DNA from: Kiritimatiellota bacterium B12222
GTDB lineage: Bacteria > Verrucomicrobiota > Kiritimatiellia > SS1-B-03-39 > UBA6053
DNA: 64,000 nt
NCBI GenBank assembly: GCA_029719485.1
Contig: CP120722.1
Span: 2,914,001 to 2,978,000, forward strand
Direction of reading: 5' to 3'
In this document: positions 27,235-37,624 of the stretch, piece after piece
How the letters are laid out: each line of letters begins with the position of its first letter
Position numbering within the stretch: the first letter of the stretch is position 1
Translations under genes and position numbers: made by a program
The notes under the pieces: model-generated
Told to the model about the DNA's origin: nothing
Database searches by the model: none
What the model saw: the letters and a program-made list of their open reading frames with translations, nothing else

Positions 27235-28698
27235 TTACAGATCTGAAGTGTTGTTTTCAGCGGTTTTCAAAAGATTCCGCAACATGCCTTTAAAAATCAA
27301 GACATGCACGGGGTAGATACCATACCAATATAAAAGTCCTGAGAGACCCTGGGGATCAAATACGGCCGTTTGGCGAAGCGTGGTTTGCGTGTGTTCCTCA
27401 TCGGACTCATGAATTTCAAATTCTAACCATGCACGACCCGGGAGTTTCATTTCGGCTTTCAGTCTAAGCCGTTTACCCACCTCGATTTTCTCCACCCGCC
27501 AGCAATCGATCACCTCTCCTGCCCTGATGTCTTGAGGGTGACGTCGGCCGCGTCGCATGCCTACGCCGCCGAGGATCTCATCGACGGCCCCACGAATCCT
27601 CCATAGAAAATTGGCATAATACCATCCGGTATCCCCTCCAATCGCGCAGAGGGTTTTAAACAGGACTTCCGGCGACGCCTTCGTCTCCTCACAACGTGAA
27701 TCAACCAGACGGGTGCCAAAGCGAACACCTGCCCAGGTGCGGTGGGTATTTCCCGAAGAGAGGGAATCCGACCAACGTGTGGTGGCAAATCCTTTTTCTT
27801 CTTCTTCAAGCGTCAGACGAATCGCGTCATCGACCCCGAGGGGTTTTACGGAAAAGGCCTGAGCCGCCGCATGATCATGAATGACACTGGGATGTGTAAC
27901 ACTTTCGATTAATTTGCGTCCAACTCTGGCAAACAAAGGGGTCACCAACCCCAACCATAAACTCGATAAGTAAGGACTCAAGAAAGGTACGGGGATAAAG
28001 GTACGCTTCAGTCCACGGTGTTGAGCAAAAGTGGACATGATGGTTTTATAGGTGACCACATCTGCGCCTCCAATTTCATAAATCACGGATTGAGGAAGGT
28101 CAATCGTGCGGGCAGCATCCAAATACAGTAATAGATCCTCAATATAGATGGGTTGCGCTTCGACATAAACCCATTTGGGAGTGATCATGAGAGGGAGACG
28201 TTGAACCAAGGCACGAATCATTTCGAAAGAAAGGCTCCCTGCCCCCAAAATAATTGAAGCTCTGAATTCTAAAACCGGAAGGCCGGATTCTCTCAGGATA
28301 CGTCCGGTTTCATGACGACTTCGCATATGTGGAGAAAGGGTTTCCGAGTCTTCACATAACCCACCCAGAAAGATTATACGTTTAACTCCGGCCTCTTTGG
28401 CGGCGTGGCCAAAGTGACGTGCAGAATCCGCTTCACGTTCTTCGAATCCGTCACCTCCCCCCATCGCGTGGATCAAATAATATGCCGTATCCACTCCCGC
28501 CAATGCTTTGGGAAGACTTTGAGGATCTAACACATCTCCCTGAACCACCTCTGCTTTGCGCCCCCAGCGCTCCTGAATGGTTTCGGGGTTACGCGCCATG
28601 GCGCGAAGGCGACAACCTGAACGCGACAGCTTATCGAGTAAGCGTCCACCGACATACCCACTGGCACCGGTGATTAAGAGTAGAGGAGACGCACTCAT
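27235..28698 (-). CDS. NAD(P)-binding SDR/NmrA-like protein with DUF2867 domain
   Basis: A 487-residue protein with two parts. Residues 1-290 form an atypical short-chain-dehydrogenase fold: GASGYVGGRLL is the nucleotide loop, DVLDP and YYLIHAMGGG follow, but the YxxxK catalytic pair is not obvious. The C-terminal 180 residues look like DUF2867, a SRPBCC-like domain. The family occurs in many aquatic bacteria with unknown substrate. It is transcribed alone, with a spacer on each side. Confidence 0.8.
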   Translation of the reverse strand: MSASPLLLITGASGYVGGRLLDKLSRSGCRLRAMARNPETIQERWGRKAEVVQGDVLDPQSLPKALAGVDTAYYLIHAMGGGDGFEEREADSARHFGHAAKEAGVKRIIFLGGLCEDSETLSPHMRSRHETGRILRESGLPVLEFRASIILGAGSLSFEMIRALVQRLPLMITPKWVYVEAQPIYIEDLLLYLDAARTIDLPQSVIYEIGGADVVTYKTIMSTFAQHRGLKRTFIPVPFLSPYLSSLWLGLVTPLFARVGRKLIESVTHPSVIHDHAAAQAFSVKPLGVDDAIRLTLEEEEKGFATTRWSDSLSSGNTHRTWAGVRFGTRLVDSRCEETKASPEVLFKTLCAIGGDTGWYYANFLWRIRGAVDEILGGVGMRRGRRHPQDIRAGEVIDCWRVEKIEVGKRLRLKAEMKLPGRAWLEFEIHESDEEHTQTTLRQTAVFDPQGLSGLLYWYGIYPVHVLIFKGMLRNLLKTAENNTSDL

Positions 28699-28814
28699 GA
28701 AGACAAACCATGTCGAAAGGTGTTTTGCATAGCTCAGTCTACATCAGCAGCCCCTAAATGCAAAGGGTTCATATTTATGAGCACAACTTGAGATGAACCT
28801 TCCTACGCGTAACC

Positions 28815-28846
28815 AAAAAAAAACGCGGATCCACAGATCCGCGTTT
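28815..28846 (-). terminator. Rho-independent terminator of sucAB
   Basis: On the minus strand AAACGCGGATC, loop TGTG, GATCCGCGTTT, then a run of T (A-run at 28815-28823 on plus). The stem is 11 bp. It lies 17 bp after the sucB stop. Confidence 0.9.
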
Positions 28847-28862
28847 GCTTGAGGCCACTCAA

Positions 28863-30167
28863 TTAGAGTTGCAACATCAACTGAGCAGGATCTTCAAGTG
28901 ATTCCTTGATGCTCACCAAGAAACGAACGGCGTCACGGCCATCGATCAACCGATGATCATAAGTCAGCGCCAAATACATGACGGGGCGCACCACGAGTTC
29001 TCCATTTTCTACCCAAGCGCGTTCTTGAATCGTATGCATTCCTAAAATGGCACTCTGTGGTGCATTCAAAATAGGCGTGGACAACATAGAACCAAATACG
29101 CCACCATTGGTAATGGTGAAGGTACCGCCAATCAAATCTTCATAGGCAAGTTTTGCATCTCTGGCTTTACCTGCAAGCACGCGAATTTCTTTTTCAACGC
29201 CTGCAAAATTCATATCTTCTGCATTGCGCAATACAGGAACCACCAATCCACGGGGCGAATCAACCGCAACACCAATATGATAGGCTTCTTGATACAAGAT
29301 ATCCCGTCCATCTAATTGGGCATTAACAATGGGGAATTTTTTTAACGCTTCCACTGTCGCTTTCACAAAAAAGGACATAAATCCAAGTTTCACGCCGTAG
29401 TCTTCGAGGAAACGATCTTTGTATTTCGCACGAATATCCATGACCGGTTTCATATTCACTTCATTGAAAGTCGTAAGCAAAGCAGCGGTATTTTGAACGT
29501 CCTTCAAACGCGTGGCGACCCGTGAACGCAATTGCGTCATGGGAACCCGTCGCACATAATCGGGATCTTCTTTCGCGGTTTTGGCTACGGGAGCTTTGTG
29601 AGCGACGGAGGTATCAATCACACGCTCAGGGCTACCGAGACCTAAGTTCTTTTTCGCTTCAGGTGTTACATCAATATAGTGTTGCACATCCTGGCGGGTA
29701 ATACGCCCACCCTTTCCACGACCCTCAATGTTACGAGGATGGATATTGTGTTCCTGCATGAGTTTACGGACAGATGGACTGAGCCCCTTTAATTCTTCAC
29801 CCGAAATATGAACTTCCTCGTCTTCTTCAGCTTTTTCTTCAGCGACAGGCGCAACTGATGTCGTGACCGTTTCTGTTTTCTGAGCGGCAGGTTCGGCAGG
29901 TGCTGCAGAGGATGCTGGGCTGGCGGCTCCTGCTGTTTCTGAAATTTCAGCAATCAAATCATTCCGTTTTAAAATATCCCCCTCGGCCACTTTCGTAATC
30001 AAGATACCATCTGCAGGTGCAAACACTTCAAGCACGATTTTGTCAGTTTCCACATCTGCGATTTTATCATCGCGAGTGACTTGAGAGTTGGGTTCCGCAT
30101 GCCACGTTAGCAAAGTGGCTTCATCTACGGATTCGGGGAGTTCTGGGGTTTTAATTTCAATACTCAT
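28863..30167 (-). CDS. sucB: 2-oxoglutarate dehydrogenase E2, dihydrolipoyl succinyltransferase
   Basis: The E2 core of the TCA-cycle 2-oxoglutarate dehydrogenase complex, 434 residues. The lipoyl domain carries the modified lysine in [10 protein letters not shown] (about residue 43). An Ala/Pro/Glu linker follows, then the E3-binding domain ([20 protein letters not shown]) and the trimeric acyltransferase with [16 protein letters not shown] and the catalytic [13 protein letters not shown] near the C-terminus. It follows sucA by 47 bp, clearly one operon. The E3 gene is not in this window. Confidence 0.95.
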   Translation of the reverse strand: MSIEIKTPELPESVDEATLLTWHAEPNSQVTRDDKIADVETDKIVLEVFAPADGILITKVAEGDILKRNDLIAEISETAGAASPASSAAPAEPAAQKTETVTTSVAPVAEEKAEEDEEVHISGEELKGLSPSVRKLMQEHNIHPRNIEGRGKGGRITRQDVQHYIDVTPEAKKNLGLGSPERVIDTSVAHKAPVAKTAKEDPDYVRRVPMTQLRSRVATRLKDVQNTAALLTTFNEVNMKPVMDIRAKYKDRFLEDYGVKLGFMSFFVKATVEALKKFPIVNAQLDGRDILYQEAYHIGVAVDSPRGLVVPVLRNAEDMNFAGVEKEIRVLAGKARDAKLAYEDLIGGTFTITNGGVFGSMLSTPILNAPQSAILGMHTIQERAWVENGELVVRPVMYLALTYDHRLIDGRDAVRFLVSIKESLEDPAQLMLQL

Positions 30168-30214
30168 AATAAATTCGAACGTAAGAGTTAAAGGGCTCAG
30201 TTAAAAATTGTTTG

Positions 30215-33070
30215 TCAGGTCATTTCAGGAACTTCAAGACCAAGGGCATCATGAATCAACATCTGTTCACGTTGATTATGACGTAAAGGACTTCCTCCCG
30301 CAGGAGCAGAACAAGCGACACGTCCTGCAAACAGCAACTCTTGCCCTTCACGGACACACTGTTGTAAACGGTGACGAATTTGATACCAGGCACCTTGATT
30401 GGTGGGTTCTTCCTGACACCAAACCAGATGAGGGGCATTCTGATAGCGATTGACTTCTTTGCAAACGGCTTCGTGATCGAAGGGGTAAAGTTGCTCCAAT
30501 CGTAAAATGACCACATTTTTCAATTTGGTTTCTTCACGTTTCCGCACCAGTTCGTAGTATAGTTTTCCGCTACAAATCACCACGCGGGTCACCTCCTCAT
30601 CCTTGATCCGATTGTTGGATTCAGGAATAAGGTGCTGAAACTCGCCTTTGGACAGTTCCTGTAAAGTGGAGAAGGACTCTTTGCGTCGAAGCATACTTTT
30701 CGGGCTCATGATAATGAGCGGAATGCGAATTTTACGCAGTAATTGTCGTCGCAATGCATGGAACATTTGGGCGGCCGTAGATGGCACGATCACTTGTAAG
30801 TTTTCTTGTGCACACAATTGCAAAAATCTTTCTAAACGGGCGGACGAATGCTCAGGCCCTTGCCCTTCCCATCCATGCGGCAACATCATCACCAATCCAG
30901 AATACAAATTCCATTTTTGCTGTGAAGAGCTAATGAATTGATCAATAAGAACTTGAGCTCCATTTACAAAATCGCCGTATTGCGCTTCCCAAATGGACAG
31001 GGTTCCCGGATCCGTCATGGAATATCCGTATTCAAATCCCAAAACCGCTTCCTCAGAAAGAATAGAGTCTACCACGCGGAACATGGTCCCACGGTTCTCT
31101 GCGAAATGCTGTAAAGGTACATACCGATTACCGTTTCGATAATCATGCACAGCGGCATGGCGATGAAAAAAGGTACCGCGTCCGCTGTCTTGACCACTGA
31201 TCCGCACCCGGAAGCCATTGTCTAAAAGAGTAGTGTAAGCCAAGGTTTCCGCGCAGCCCCAATCCAAAGGAGCTTCGCCTTTGATCATGGTTTGGCGGTC
31301 ATCCATCAATTTCCGTACGGCGGGATGAAGAGAGAAATCAATAGGTAACCGGCAGGCATCTAAGCCTAATCGTTTTAATTTCCGAACCGAAACACCGGTC
31401 TCGGTTTCATCATCCCAATGCCCATTCAAGTAAGGTTGCCAAGCGGTGTAATATTTCGTGTGTAAATTTCGGGGAACCACATTGGGCGCCACTTGAGACC
31501 CTTCATCCAGGGCCTCCCGATAATTTTGTTGCAGTTGTTTAAATTCAGAAGCTTCAATCACACCATCTGAAATCAATTTGTCTGCATAAAGCTTGGGTGT
31601 ACCCGGATGTTTCCGAATAATTCGATACATGGCCGGTTGGGTAACGGAAGGTTCATCCCCTTCGTTATGTCCGTGTTTTCGGAAACACATTAAATCAATG
31701 AAGACATCTTTATGAAACTTCATGCGAAAATCAATGGCGGTTCTGATAGCCCAGATCACCGCTTCAGGATCATCTCCGTTCACATGAAAAATCGGACATT
31801 CGGTGACCTTTCCGACATCTGTACAATACAAGGAAGAACGAGCATCCCGAGGGTGGCTCGTCGTAAATCCAACTTGGTTGTTGATCACCACATGAATGGT
31901 CCCGCCAACGCCATACCCTCGTGTTTGAGACATTTGAGCGGATTCATATACCACGCCTTGACCTGCAATCGCAGCATCACCATGCACCATCAACGGCAAT
32001 ACTTTTTGCAAGGAGGTATCCCCTGCCCGCTCCATACGCGCACGGGAACTGCCACAAATCACCGGATTAATAATTTCTAAATGAGAGGGGTTAAAAGCCA
32101 AAGCCAAATGCACCAAGCCCCCTGGGGTCTGTACATCCGAACTGAAGCCCTGATGATATTTCACATCGCCAATCATTTGGTCGTCCATACCTGCGACGTG
32201 TTCACCAAATTCTTGAAAGAGAATACTGGGCGCTTTGCCCATGACGTTGGTCAATAAGTTCAACCGACCGCGGTGAGCCATACCAATGACCACCTCATCA
32301 ACCCCCTGGGCCCCGGCACGTTGAATCGCTTCATGCACCAAAGGAATAAAAGATTCCCCTCCTTCAAGAGAAAAACGTTTTTTGCCGGAAAACTTCACAT
32401 GCAAATAGTGTTCAAGCCCACCTGCAGAAACGAGAGATGACAGTAAAATCTTCTTTTCATCGTCGCTTAAGCTTTCACGAGCACGCGTGTTCTCGGCCCG
32501 CTTCATTAACCAGTTTTTCTGTTCTGAATCAGAAATAAACATGTACTCAATACCAATCGACCCTGTGTAGGTCTCTTGTAGCAATGAGAGAATATCGCGT
32601 AATTTCAAAAAGTCAGGCGCTACCAAATTCCCTGTATTGAATACCAAATCCATGTCGACTTCAGTCAATCCAAAACTCGCAGGATCCAAGTCGGCAATGT
32701 TCGGTGTTTGGCGCAAATGGATGGGATCTGTATTGGCTTTAACATGACCTAAAATGCGGTAGGCTTGAATTAAACGCAAAACAGCGGCCTGCTTAGCCAT
32801 CCATGATTCATCAGTTGAAACCGTGCTCGCAACGTTTGCATTTCCATTTAAGCGACGGGGGTCAGCCCATCGTGCGCGTTGCGTAAGTTCGGCTTCAATA
32901 CGTTTAGGATTTGCGACCGTACCCTCGCGGTCACCGATCTCTTGTTGACGAAAGGTTTCCTGCCACTCTTCGCTCACGGAAGAAGGATCCGAACGGAAAT
33001 CTTCGTACAACGCTTCAACATATGCCAAGCCGTTCGCATCCATTGATGCCAAACCGTTTAATTCATTCAT
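30215..33070 (-). CDS. sucA: 2-oxoglutarate dehydrogenase E1 component
   Basis: A 951-residue thiamine-diphosphate E1 that decarboxylates 2-oxoglutarate. It starts with the E2-binding-type helix (SMDANGLAYVEALYEDFRSDP) and has the E1o signatures VVIGMAHRGRLNLL, HGDAAIAGQGVVYE, INNQVGFTTS and FIDLMCFRKHGHNEGDEP. The C-terminal transketolase-like domain has RISGQDSGRGTFFHRHA and WEAQYGDFVNGAQ. The chain is complete. It is the first gene of sucAB and diverges from a phosphatase gene. Confidence 0.96.
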   Translation of the reverse strand: MNELNGLASMDANGLAYVEALYEDFRSDPSSVSEEWQETFRQQEIGDREGTVANPKRIEAELTQRARWADPRRLNGNANVASTVSTDESWMAKQAAVLRLIQAYRILGHVKANTDPIHLRQTPNIADLDPASFGLTEVDMDLVFNTGNLVAPDFLKLRDILSLLQETYTGSIGIEYMFISDSEQKNWLMKRAENTRARESLSDDEKKILLSSLVSAGGLEHYLHVKFSGKKRFSLEGGESFIPLVHEAIQRAGAQGVDEVVIGMAHRGRLNLLTNVMGKAPSILFQEFGEHVAGMDDQMIGDVKYHQGFSSDVQTPGGLVHLALAFNPSHLEIINPVICGSSRARMERAGDTSLQKVLPLMVHGDAAIAGQGVVYESAQMSQTRGYGVGGTIHVVINNQVGFTTSHPRDARSSLYCTDVGKVTECPIFHVNGDDPEAVIWAIRTAIDFRMKFHKDVFIDLMCFRKHGHNEGDEPSVTQPAMYRIIRKHPGTPKLYADKLISDGVIEASEFKQLQQNYREALDEGSQVAPNVVPRNLHTKYYTAWQPYLNGHWDDETETGVSVRKLKRLGLDACRLPIDFSLHPAVRKLMDDRQTMIKGEAPLDWGCAETLAYTTLLDNGFRVRISGQDSGRGTFFHRHAAVHDYRNGNRYVPLQHFAENRGTMFRVVDSILSEEAVLGFEYGYSMTDPGTLSIWEAQYGDFVNGAQVLIDQFISSSQQKWNLYSGLVMMLPHGWEGQGPEHSSARLERFLQLCAQENLQVIVPSTAAQMFHALRRQLLRKIRIPLIIMSPKSMLRRKESFSTLQELSKGEFQHLIPESNNRIKDEEVTRVVICSGKLYYELVRKREETKLKNVVILRLEQLYPFDHEAVCKEVNRYQNAPHLVWCQEEPTNQGAWYQIRHRLQQCVREGQELLFAGRVACSAPAGGSPLRHNQREQMLIHDALGLEVPEMT

Positions 33071-33243
33071 ATTTACTACCTGTAGATAATAGCCTCATTA
33101 GGATGCGTATCTACATCTAATAGAGTCCTGTATCAATCTTTTTTGACATTTGTCAGGCGTGAAACCTATAAGACCACAATTTAGTAAGATTATTAAGGTT
33201 ATTTTCGTTTGAAAATGAAAAATTGCATCCTAAAAATGTATCC

Positions 33244-33738
33244 ATGAAACCTGAAAATGCTCCTGCGATTCTTTTTGTTTGTCTAGGAAATATTTGTAGA
33301 TCCCCCACCGCAGAATCTGTATTTCGTGCCAAAGTCGATGCCTTAAAGTTGGAGACCCCATTTACCATTGATTCCGCCGGCATTTTAGGTGTGCACGAAG
33401 GGGCTCTCGCCGACGCGAGGATGCGTCGACATGCGACCCAACGTGGCTATCACTTAGAGAGTAAAAGCCGTCAGGTCACCGTAGCCGATTTTGATCACTT
33501 TGATTATATCGTAGGGATGGACAAACAAAATTATCGCGATTTGATAGCACGAGCCCCCTCTGCTGAGGCAAAGAAAAAAGTATCCCTCTTACTCAGCTAT
33601 GCCCCAGAACTATCACGTAGTGAAGTGCCTGACCCCTATTATGGCGGCGAAGCCGGGTTTGAAGATGTGCTCGACCTCATTGAACAAGCCTGCGACCCTC
33701 TGCTTCAGCATATTTTAACCGCGCAGCACAGGAAGTGA
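33244..33738 (+). CDS. Low-molecular-weight protein tyrosine phosphatase
   Basis: A 164-residue cytoplasmic phosphatase. The P-loop CLGNICRSP has the nucleophile Cys13 and Arg19, and the general acid Asp lies in VPDPYYGG. At the loop position where Bacillus YwlE (arginine phosphatase) has Thr, this enzyme has Ile17, the residue of classic tyrosine phosphatases. The ATG at 33244 is chosen over a TTG at 33223 because homologues start just before the P-loop. It diverges from sucA. The substrate is unknown; exopolysaccharide tyrosine kinases are common partners elsewhere. Confidence 0.9.
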   Translation: MKPENAPAILFVCLGNICRSPTAESVFRAKVDALKLETPFTIDSAGILGVHEGALADARMRRHATQRGYHLESKSRQVTVADFDHFDYIVGMDKQNYRDLIARAPSAEAKKKVSLLLSYAPELSRSEVPDPYYGGEAGFEDVLDLIEQACDPLLQHILTAQHRK

Positions 33739-33829
33739 GTCTCCTCATGGGTGCATGCTCTTTTGTCTTTGATTCAGTAGTGCTTCTTCCTTGCAAGCGC
33801 TTCTCAATCTGCAAGGTTCGGCATCAGCT

Positions 33830-35215
33830 ATGAAACCTAATATTGTCTTTATTCTTTGTGATGACCTCGGCTGGATGGACCTTACTTGTTATGGTTCCTC
33901 TTTTTATGAAACGCCCCAGTTAGATCGGCTGGCGAAAAAAGGGATTCGCTTCACAGAAGCATATGCCTCCTGTCCGGTGTGCTCCCCAACGCGCGCCAGC
34001 GTAATGACAGGTAAATACCCTGCAACTGTCGGCATTACCCAATACATAGGTGGACATAATGTGGGGGCTTTATGTGACGTGCCCTATTTTGACAGACTCC
34101 CCTCCAGTGAACATACCTTACCCACCGTATTGAAGGAAGAAGGTGGATACCAAACCTGGCATGTGGGCAAATGGCATTTGGGTCCCCAAGGAAGTTGGCC
34201 TCAAAACCGGGGCTTTGAGGTAAATATTGGCGGTTGGACGGAAGGACATCCTAAAAAAGGGTATTTCTCCCCCTACGGATTCCCGACATTGGAGGAAGGA
34301 CCTGAAGGTGAATATTTGACGGATCGTTTAAATCAAGAAGCCATTGATCTCATTAAAAACCGGGATACGGATCGTCCCTTTTTCCTCAATTATTGGCCCT
34401 ACGCCGTGCACACCCCCATTGAAGCACCCGCAGACTTGATTGCCAAATACGAAGCCAAAGCAAAAGCCATGGGCATCGACCACATTGATCCCATCGAACG
34501 GGGTGAAGGCATGTCCACACTCGCACACCGCGGAAGCCCTCTTCAACGTCGCAAACTACAAAGTCATCCCGGTTATGCAGCCATGATGGAAAACCTGGAC
34601 AGCAATTTAGGGGAGTTATTTGACACCCTCGATGCGGAAGGGCTGAGTGACAATACCTTGATCGTCTTCACCTCAGACAACGGCGGCTTGGCCACACGTG
34701 AAGGATCTCCAACCTGCAATGCTCCCTTGGCAGAAGGCAAAGGCTGGATGTATGAAGGCGGCACCCGAGAGCCCTTGATCGCCGTTTGGCCCGGCGTGAT
34801 CCCCGAAGGGATTGAAACGGATACCGTTACCACAACCCCCGATTTTTACCCCACCTTTTTAGAGGTGGCCGGACTAGCCCCCCATCCCGAGCAACATGTC
34901 GACGGGATGAACATCTTGCCCGCATTTAAAGGAGAACCTTTTGAGCGTGGTGCTGTTTTTTGGCATTACCCCCATTATTCGAATCAAGGTGGCTGTCCCG
35001 GATCTTCCGTACGGGAAGGCGACTGGAAATTGATTGAGTTTTTTGAGGGCAATCGATTGGAATTGTACAATCTCAAAACGGATATTTCAGAATCCCACAA
35101 CCTTGCAGAGTCTGAGCCTGAAATTTGCGCAAAACTGCATACCCACTTAAAACAATGGAGGGAGTCTGTTTGCGCACTGATTCCCCAAAAAAATGTAAAC
35201 TGGAGAGACGCATGA
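33830..35215 (+). CDS. Sulfatase (formylglycine type) without signal peptide
   Basis: A 461-residue type I sulfatase that hydrolyses a sulfate ester. The metal pair is in CDDLGWMD near the N-terminus and Cys51 sits in CSPTR, the site of formylglycine conversion, followed by TGKYP. WHVGKWHLG and FTSDNGG are further family motifs. The start at 33830 (MKPNIVFILCDD) leaves no signal peptide; the extra 13 codons from 33791 do not create one. So the enzyme appears cytoplasmic, unlike most polysaccharide sulfatases. The stop overlaps the next sulfatase start (ATGA). Confidence 0.93.
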   Translation: MKPNIVFILCDDLGWMDLTCYGSSFYETPQLDRLAKKGIRFTEAYASCPVCSPTRASVMTGKYPATVGITQYIGGHNVGALCDVPYFDRLPSSEHTLPTVLKEEGGYQTWHVGKWHLGPQGSWPQNRGFEVNIGGWTEGHPKKGYFSPYGFPTLEEGPEGEYLTDRLNQEAIDLIKNRDTDRPFFLNYWPYAVHTPIEAPADLIAKYEAKAKAMGIDHIDPIERGEGMSTLAHRGSPLQRRKLQSHPGYAAMMENLDSNLGELFDTLDAEGLSDNTLIVFTSDNGGLATREGSPTCNAPLAEGKGWMYEGGTREPLIAVWPGVIPEGIETDTVTTTPDFYPTFLEVAGLAPHPEQHVDGMNILPAFKGEPFERGAVFWHYPHYSNQGGCPGSSVREGDWKLIEFFEGNRLELYNLKTDISESHNLAESEPEICAKLHTHLKQWRESVCALIPQKNVNWRDA

Positions 35216-36732
35216 CCTCAAAACCCAATGTCCTTTTTATTACCACTGATGAACATCACTGGAAATGTATGGGCTATAATCATCCCGGAATCAAAACTCC
35301 AAATTTAGATAAATTGGCTGCTCAAGGCACCATTTATGATCGGGCCTACTGCCCCAACCCCACCTGTTCCCCTACCCGCTCATCATTGATTACAGGTCTG
35401 TATCCCAGTCAACACGGTTGCTACACCTTGGGGACCAAATTACCAGAAGATGTTCCGACCCTCGGCGAATTTTTCCAAAAAGGCGGCTATCGGACCTCTC
35501 TTTATGGTAAAGCCCATTTTATGCCTCTACGTAGCAGTGAAGAATTCCCTTCATACGAAACACCTGATCATTTTGGGGATCGAGAGTTCTGGGACAACTG
35601 GGAAGGTGACTTTTATGGATTTGATACCTTTGAAACCACCCGCAATCATACCACGGAAGCTTGGGTAGGACCTCATTACCGGTTTTGGTTGGAAGACAAA
35701 GGCTTTGAAAACTGGAAAGACTGGTACATTCCTACCGCAGGTACCTACGATCAAAAACAACAGGTCGATGGCATTTGGCCCATTCCTGAAGAAGCCCATT
35801 ATAACACCTGGTTGAGCGAACGCGTAAATGCCAAATTACAGGAGCATAAAGACGCTGACGAAAATTTCTTTTTGTGGGCAAGCTTTCCTGATCCACACAC
35901 CCCCTACGCGGTCCCAGAGCCATGGGCCTCTATGTATACGGAAGAAGACATCATTCGCGAATATGTGGTCCCAGGTGAACATGATCATAATCCCTTACCG
36001 CATCAGCGCACACAAGATCCTCAAGGGGACTTCAGCCCATGGAATATTTCAGGCAAAGGGAATCACGGCTACCGTCCTCAAACTTGGAGTCAAAATGCCG
36101 ATTTCACGAAAAAGATTCAAACCTATTATGGCATGGTAAGTTTTACCGACCACGCCATTGGTAAAATTTTGGACCAACTCGATGCCCTCGGGCTCTCCGA
36201 AAACACCTTGGTTGTGTTTACGACAGATCATGGACATTTCCTCGGGAAACATGGATTAGGCGCGAAAGGAGCCTTTCACTATGAAGATCTGCTGAAAGTA
36301 CCTTTTATTGCCAAAGCCCCCGAACAACCCAACCCCGGCACCCGCAGCGACAATTTGATCAGTTTGGTCGATTTACCCCAGACCTTCCTCTCTTATTGTG
36401 GACTACCCGTACCGCGCACCATGGCGGGGGTAGATTTTTCTGAAATGTTTAAAGGAGATGAAAGTCCCTTACGAGATCATGTGTTGGTGCAGAACCGACA
36501 TGAGGTCGACAGCATCTTCTTAAACACCTACGTAAATGAGCGTTACAAACTCACCGTATACTTCAATCAACCACACGGTGAATTGTGGGACCTTCAGGAA
36601 GATCCAGACGAGTTGAATAACCTCTGGGATGACCCCGCATATGCAGGACTCAAAGCGGACTTAATGCTCAAGTTGAACTTTGCTCAAATGGGAAAAGACC
36701 CCGTGCCCATGCCTCGACTCTTTGGGGCCTAA
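35212..36732 (+). CDS. Second sulfatase, co-operonic, without signal peptide
   Basis: A 506-residue type I sulfatase. The N-terminus MTSKPNVLFITTDEHHWKCMG has no signal peptide. Cys52 in CSPTR is the formylglycine site, followed by SLITGLYPSQHG. FTTDHGHFLGKHG supplies the second metal ligands. The ATGA overlap with the preceding sulfatase shows coupling. The sequence is closer to aryl- or choline-sulfatase-like enzymes with HGHFLG than to the first gene, so the two probably act on different sulfate esters of the same molecule. The substrate cannot be read from sequence. Confidence 0.93.
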   Translation: MTSKPNVLFITTDEHHWKCMGYNHPGIKTPNLDKLAAQGTIYDRAYCPNPTCSPTRSSLITGLYPSQHGCYTLGTKLPEDVPTLGEFFQKGGYRTSLYGKAHFMPLRSSEEFPSYETPDHFGDREFWDNWEGDFYGFDTFETTRNHTTEAWVGPHYRFWLEDKGFENWKDWYIPTAGTYDQKQQVDGIWPIPEEAHYNTWLSERVNAKLQEHKDADENFFLWASFPDPHTPYAVPEPWASMYTEEDIIREYVVPGEHDHNPLPHQRTQDPQGDFSPWNISGKGNHGYRPQTWSQNADFTKKIQTYYGMVSFTDHAIGKILDQLDALGLSENTLVVFTTDHGHFLGKHGLGAKGAFHYEDLLKVPFIAKAPEQPNPGTRSDNLISLVDLPQTFLSYCGLPVPRTMAGVDFSEMFKGDESPLRDHVLVQNRHEVDSIFLNTYVNERYKLTVYFNQPHGELWDLQEDPDELNNLWDDPAYAGLKADLMLKLNFAQMGKDPVPMPRLFGA

Positions 36733-36794
36733 ACGCAATCAGAGGTATGGAGGGGGCTACGTCCCTGTCCATACCTCTTCTATTTTTCTTTGAG

Positions 36795-37610
36795 TTACAC
36801 GACGGTTTCAGGATAACCCAAACGATGTATTTCTGCAGGGGTTAAGGCACGATCATAGACAGCAAGGGCTGCCAGATGTCCGCAAAAATAATTGCCGATT
36901 TCACCAGAACGGTCGACCGCGCCAACTGTAAAGTCGGAGCCTTTTTCGCCTCCGTCGTTAAGTCCACCGGCCATGGCATATGGATTCAGTCCCGCATGGG
37001 CATCCAAGCATCCATTTAACCAACTACACCCAACTTGACCGTCATAACTCATGGCCACGGAAACCCAGGTATCGGTTTCAATTTCGCTGGCCCCCATACT
37101 GCCATCCATACAGTATTTATAACCGGGAGTGGGACCACCTACATGAGAGAGATGTCCAAAAATACGATGGTGAGGCCCCCAAACCATGATGTTTAAAAAT
37201 AAACCGTATTGACGTCCCCAATTGGATTCATTCCACATCCCTGCAATAAATTCACAATGGTCAACCCTTGTTTTCCCGCGTTTCATCCAAGCCATGACCG
37301 TGAGATGCCCCTCTTTACCATGAATATCTAATCGGGGACATTGCTTACGGGGGATCGATAACCATTGCCCCTCTTCGAGGACTAAGGCTTTTCCGCCATA
37401 AGCAGCATCTTTATCCTCGATGACCTGCAAAGGTCCTGACTGGGAGTATAAGCAGTATGGCTCTCCCTGCTCTGCCACAAATTGCTCACCAGATTGTTGA
37501 AAATTCCAAAAAGAAATCAATCCCGGAATATCCTGGGGTTGAAAAGGGACGCGCATGGATAAATTAGGGGATTCTTGCATGTCGCTATATCTAAAGTCCC
37601 CAACCCTCAT
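36795..37610 (-). CDS. LamG-like concanavalin-type domain protein
   Basis: A 271-residue protein made mainly of one LamG/concanavalin A-like lectin fold. Signature parts are IPGLISFWNF, LTVMAWMKRGK, WVSVAMSYDGQVGCSWLNG, and YFCGHLAALAVYDRALTPAEIHRL, the last strand typical for LamG domains. No signal peptide is visible at the 37610 or 37580 starts, so it is probably cytoplasmic like the facing sulfatases. It may bind the same carbohydrate. It follows the next gene by 14 bp on the minus strand. Confidence 0.8.
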   Translation of the reverse strand: MRVGDFRYSDMQESPNLSMRVPFQPQDIPGLISFWNFQQSGEQFVAEQGEPYCLYSQSGPLQVIEDKDAAYGGKALVLEEGQWLSIPRKQCPRLDIHGKEGHLTVMAWMKRGKTRVDHCEFIAGMWNESNWGRQYGLFLNIMVWGPHHRIFGHLSHVGGPTPGYKYCMDGSMGASEIETDTWVSVAMSYDGQVGCSWLNGCLDAHAGLNPYAMAGGLNDGGEKGSDFTVGAVDRSGEIGNYFCGHLAALAVYDRALTPAEIHRLGYPETVV

Positions 37611-37624
37611 TTCAAGCAGAATTG

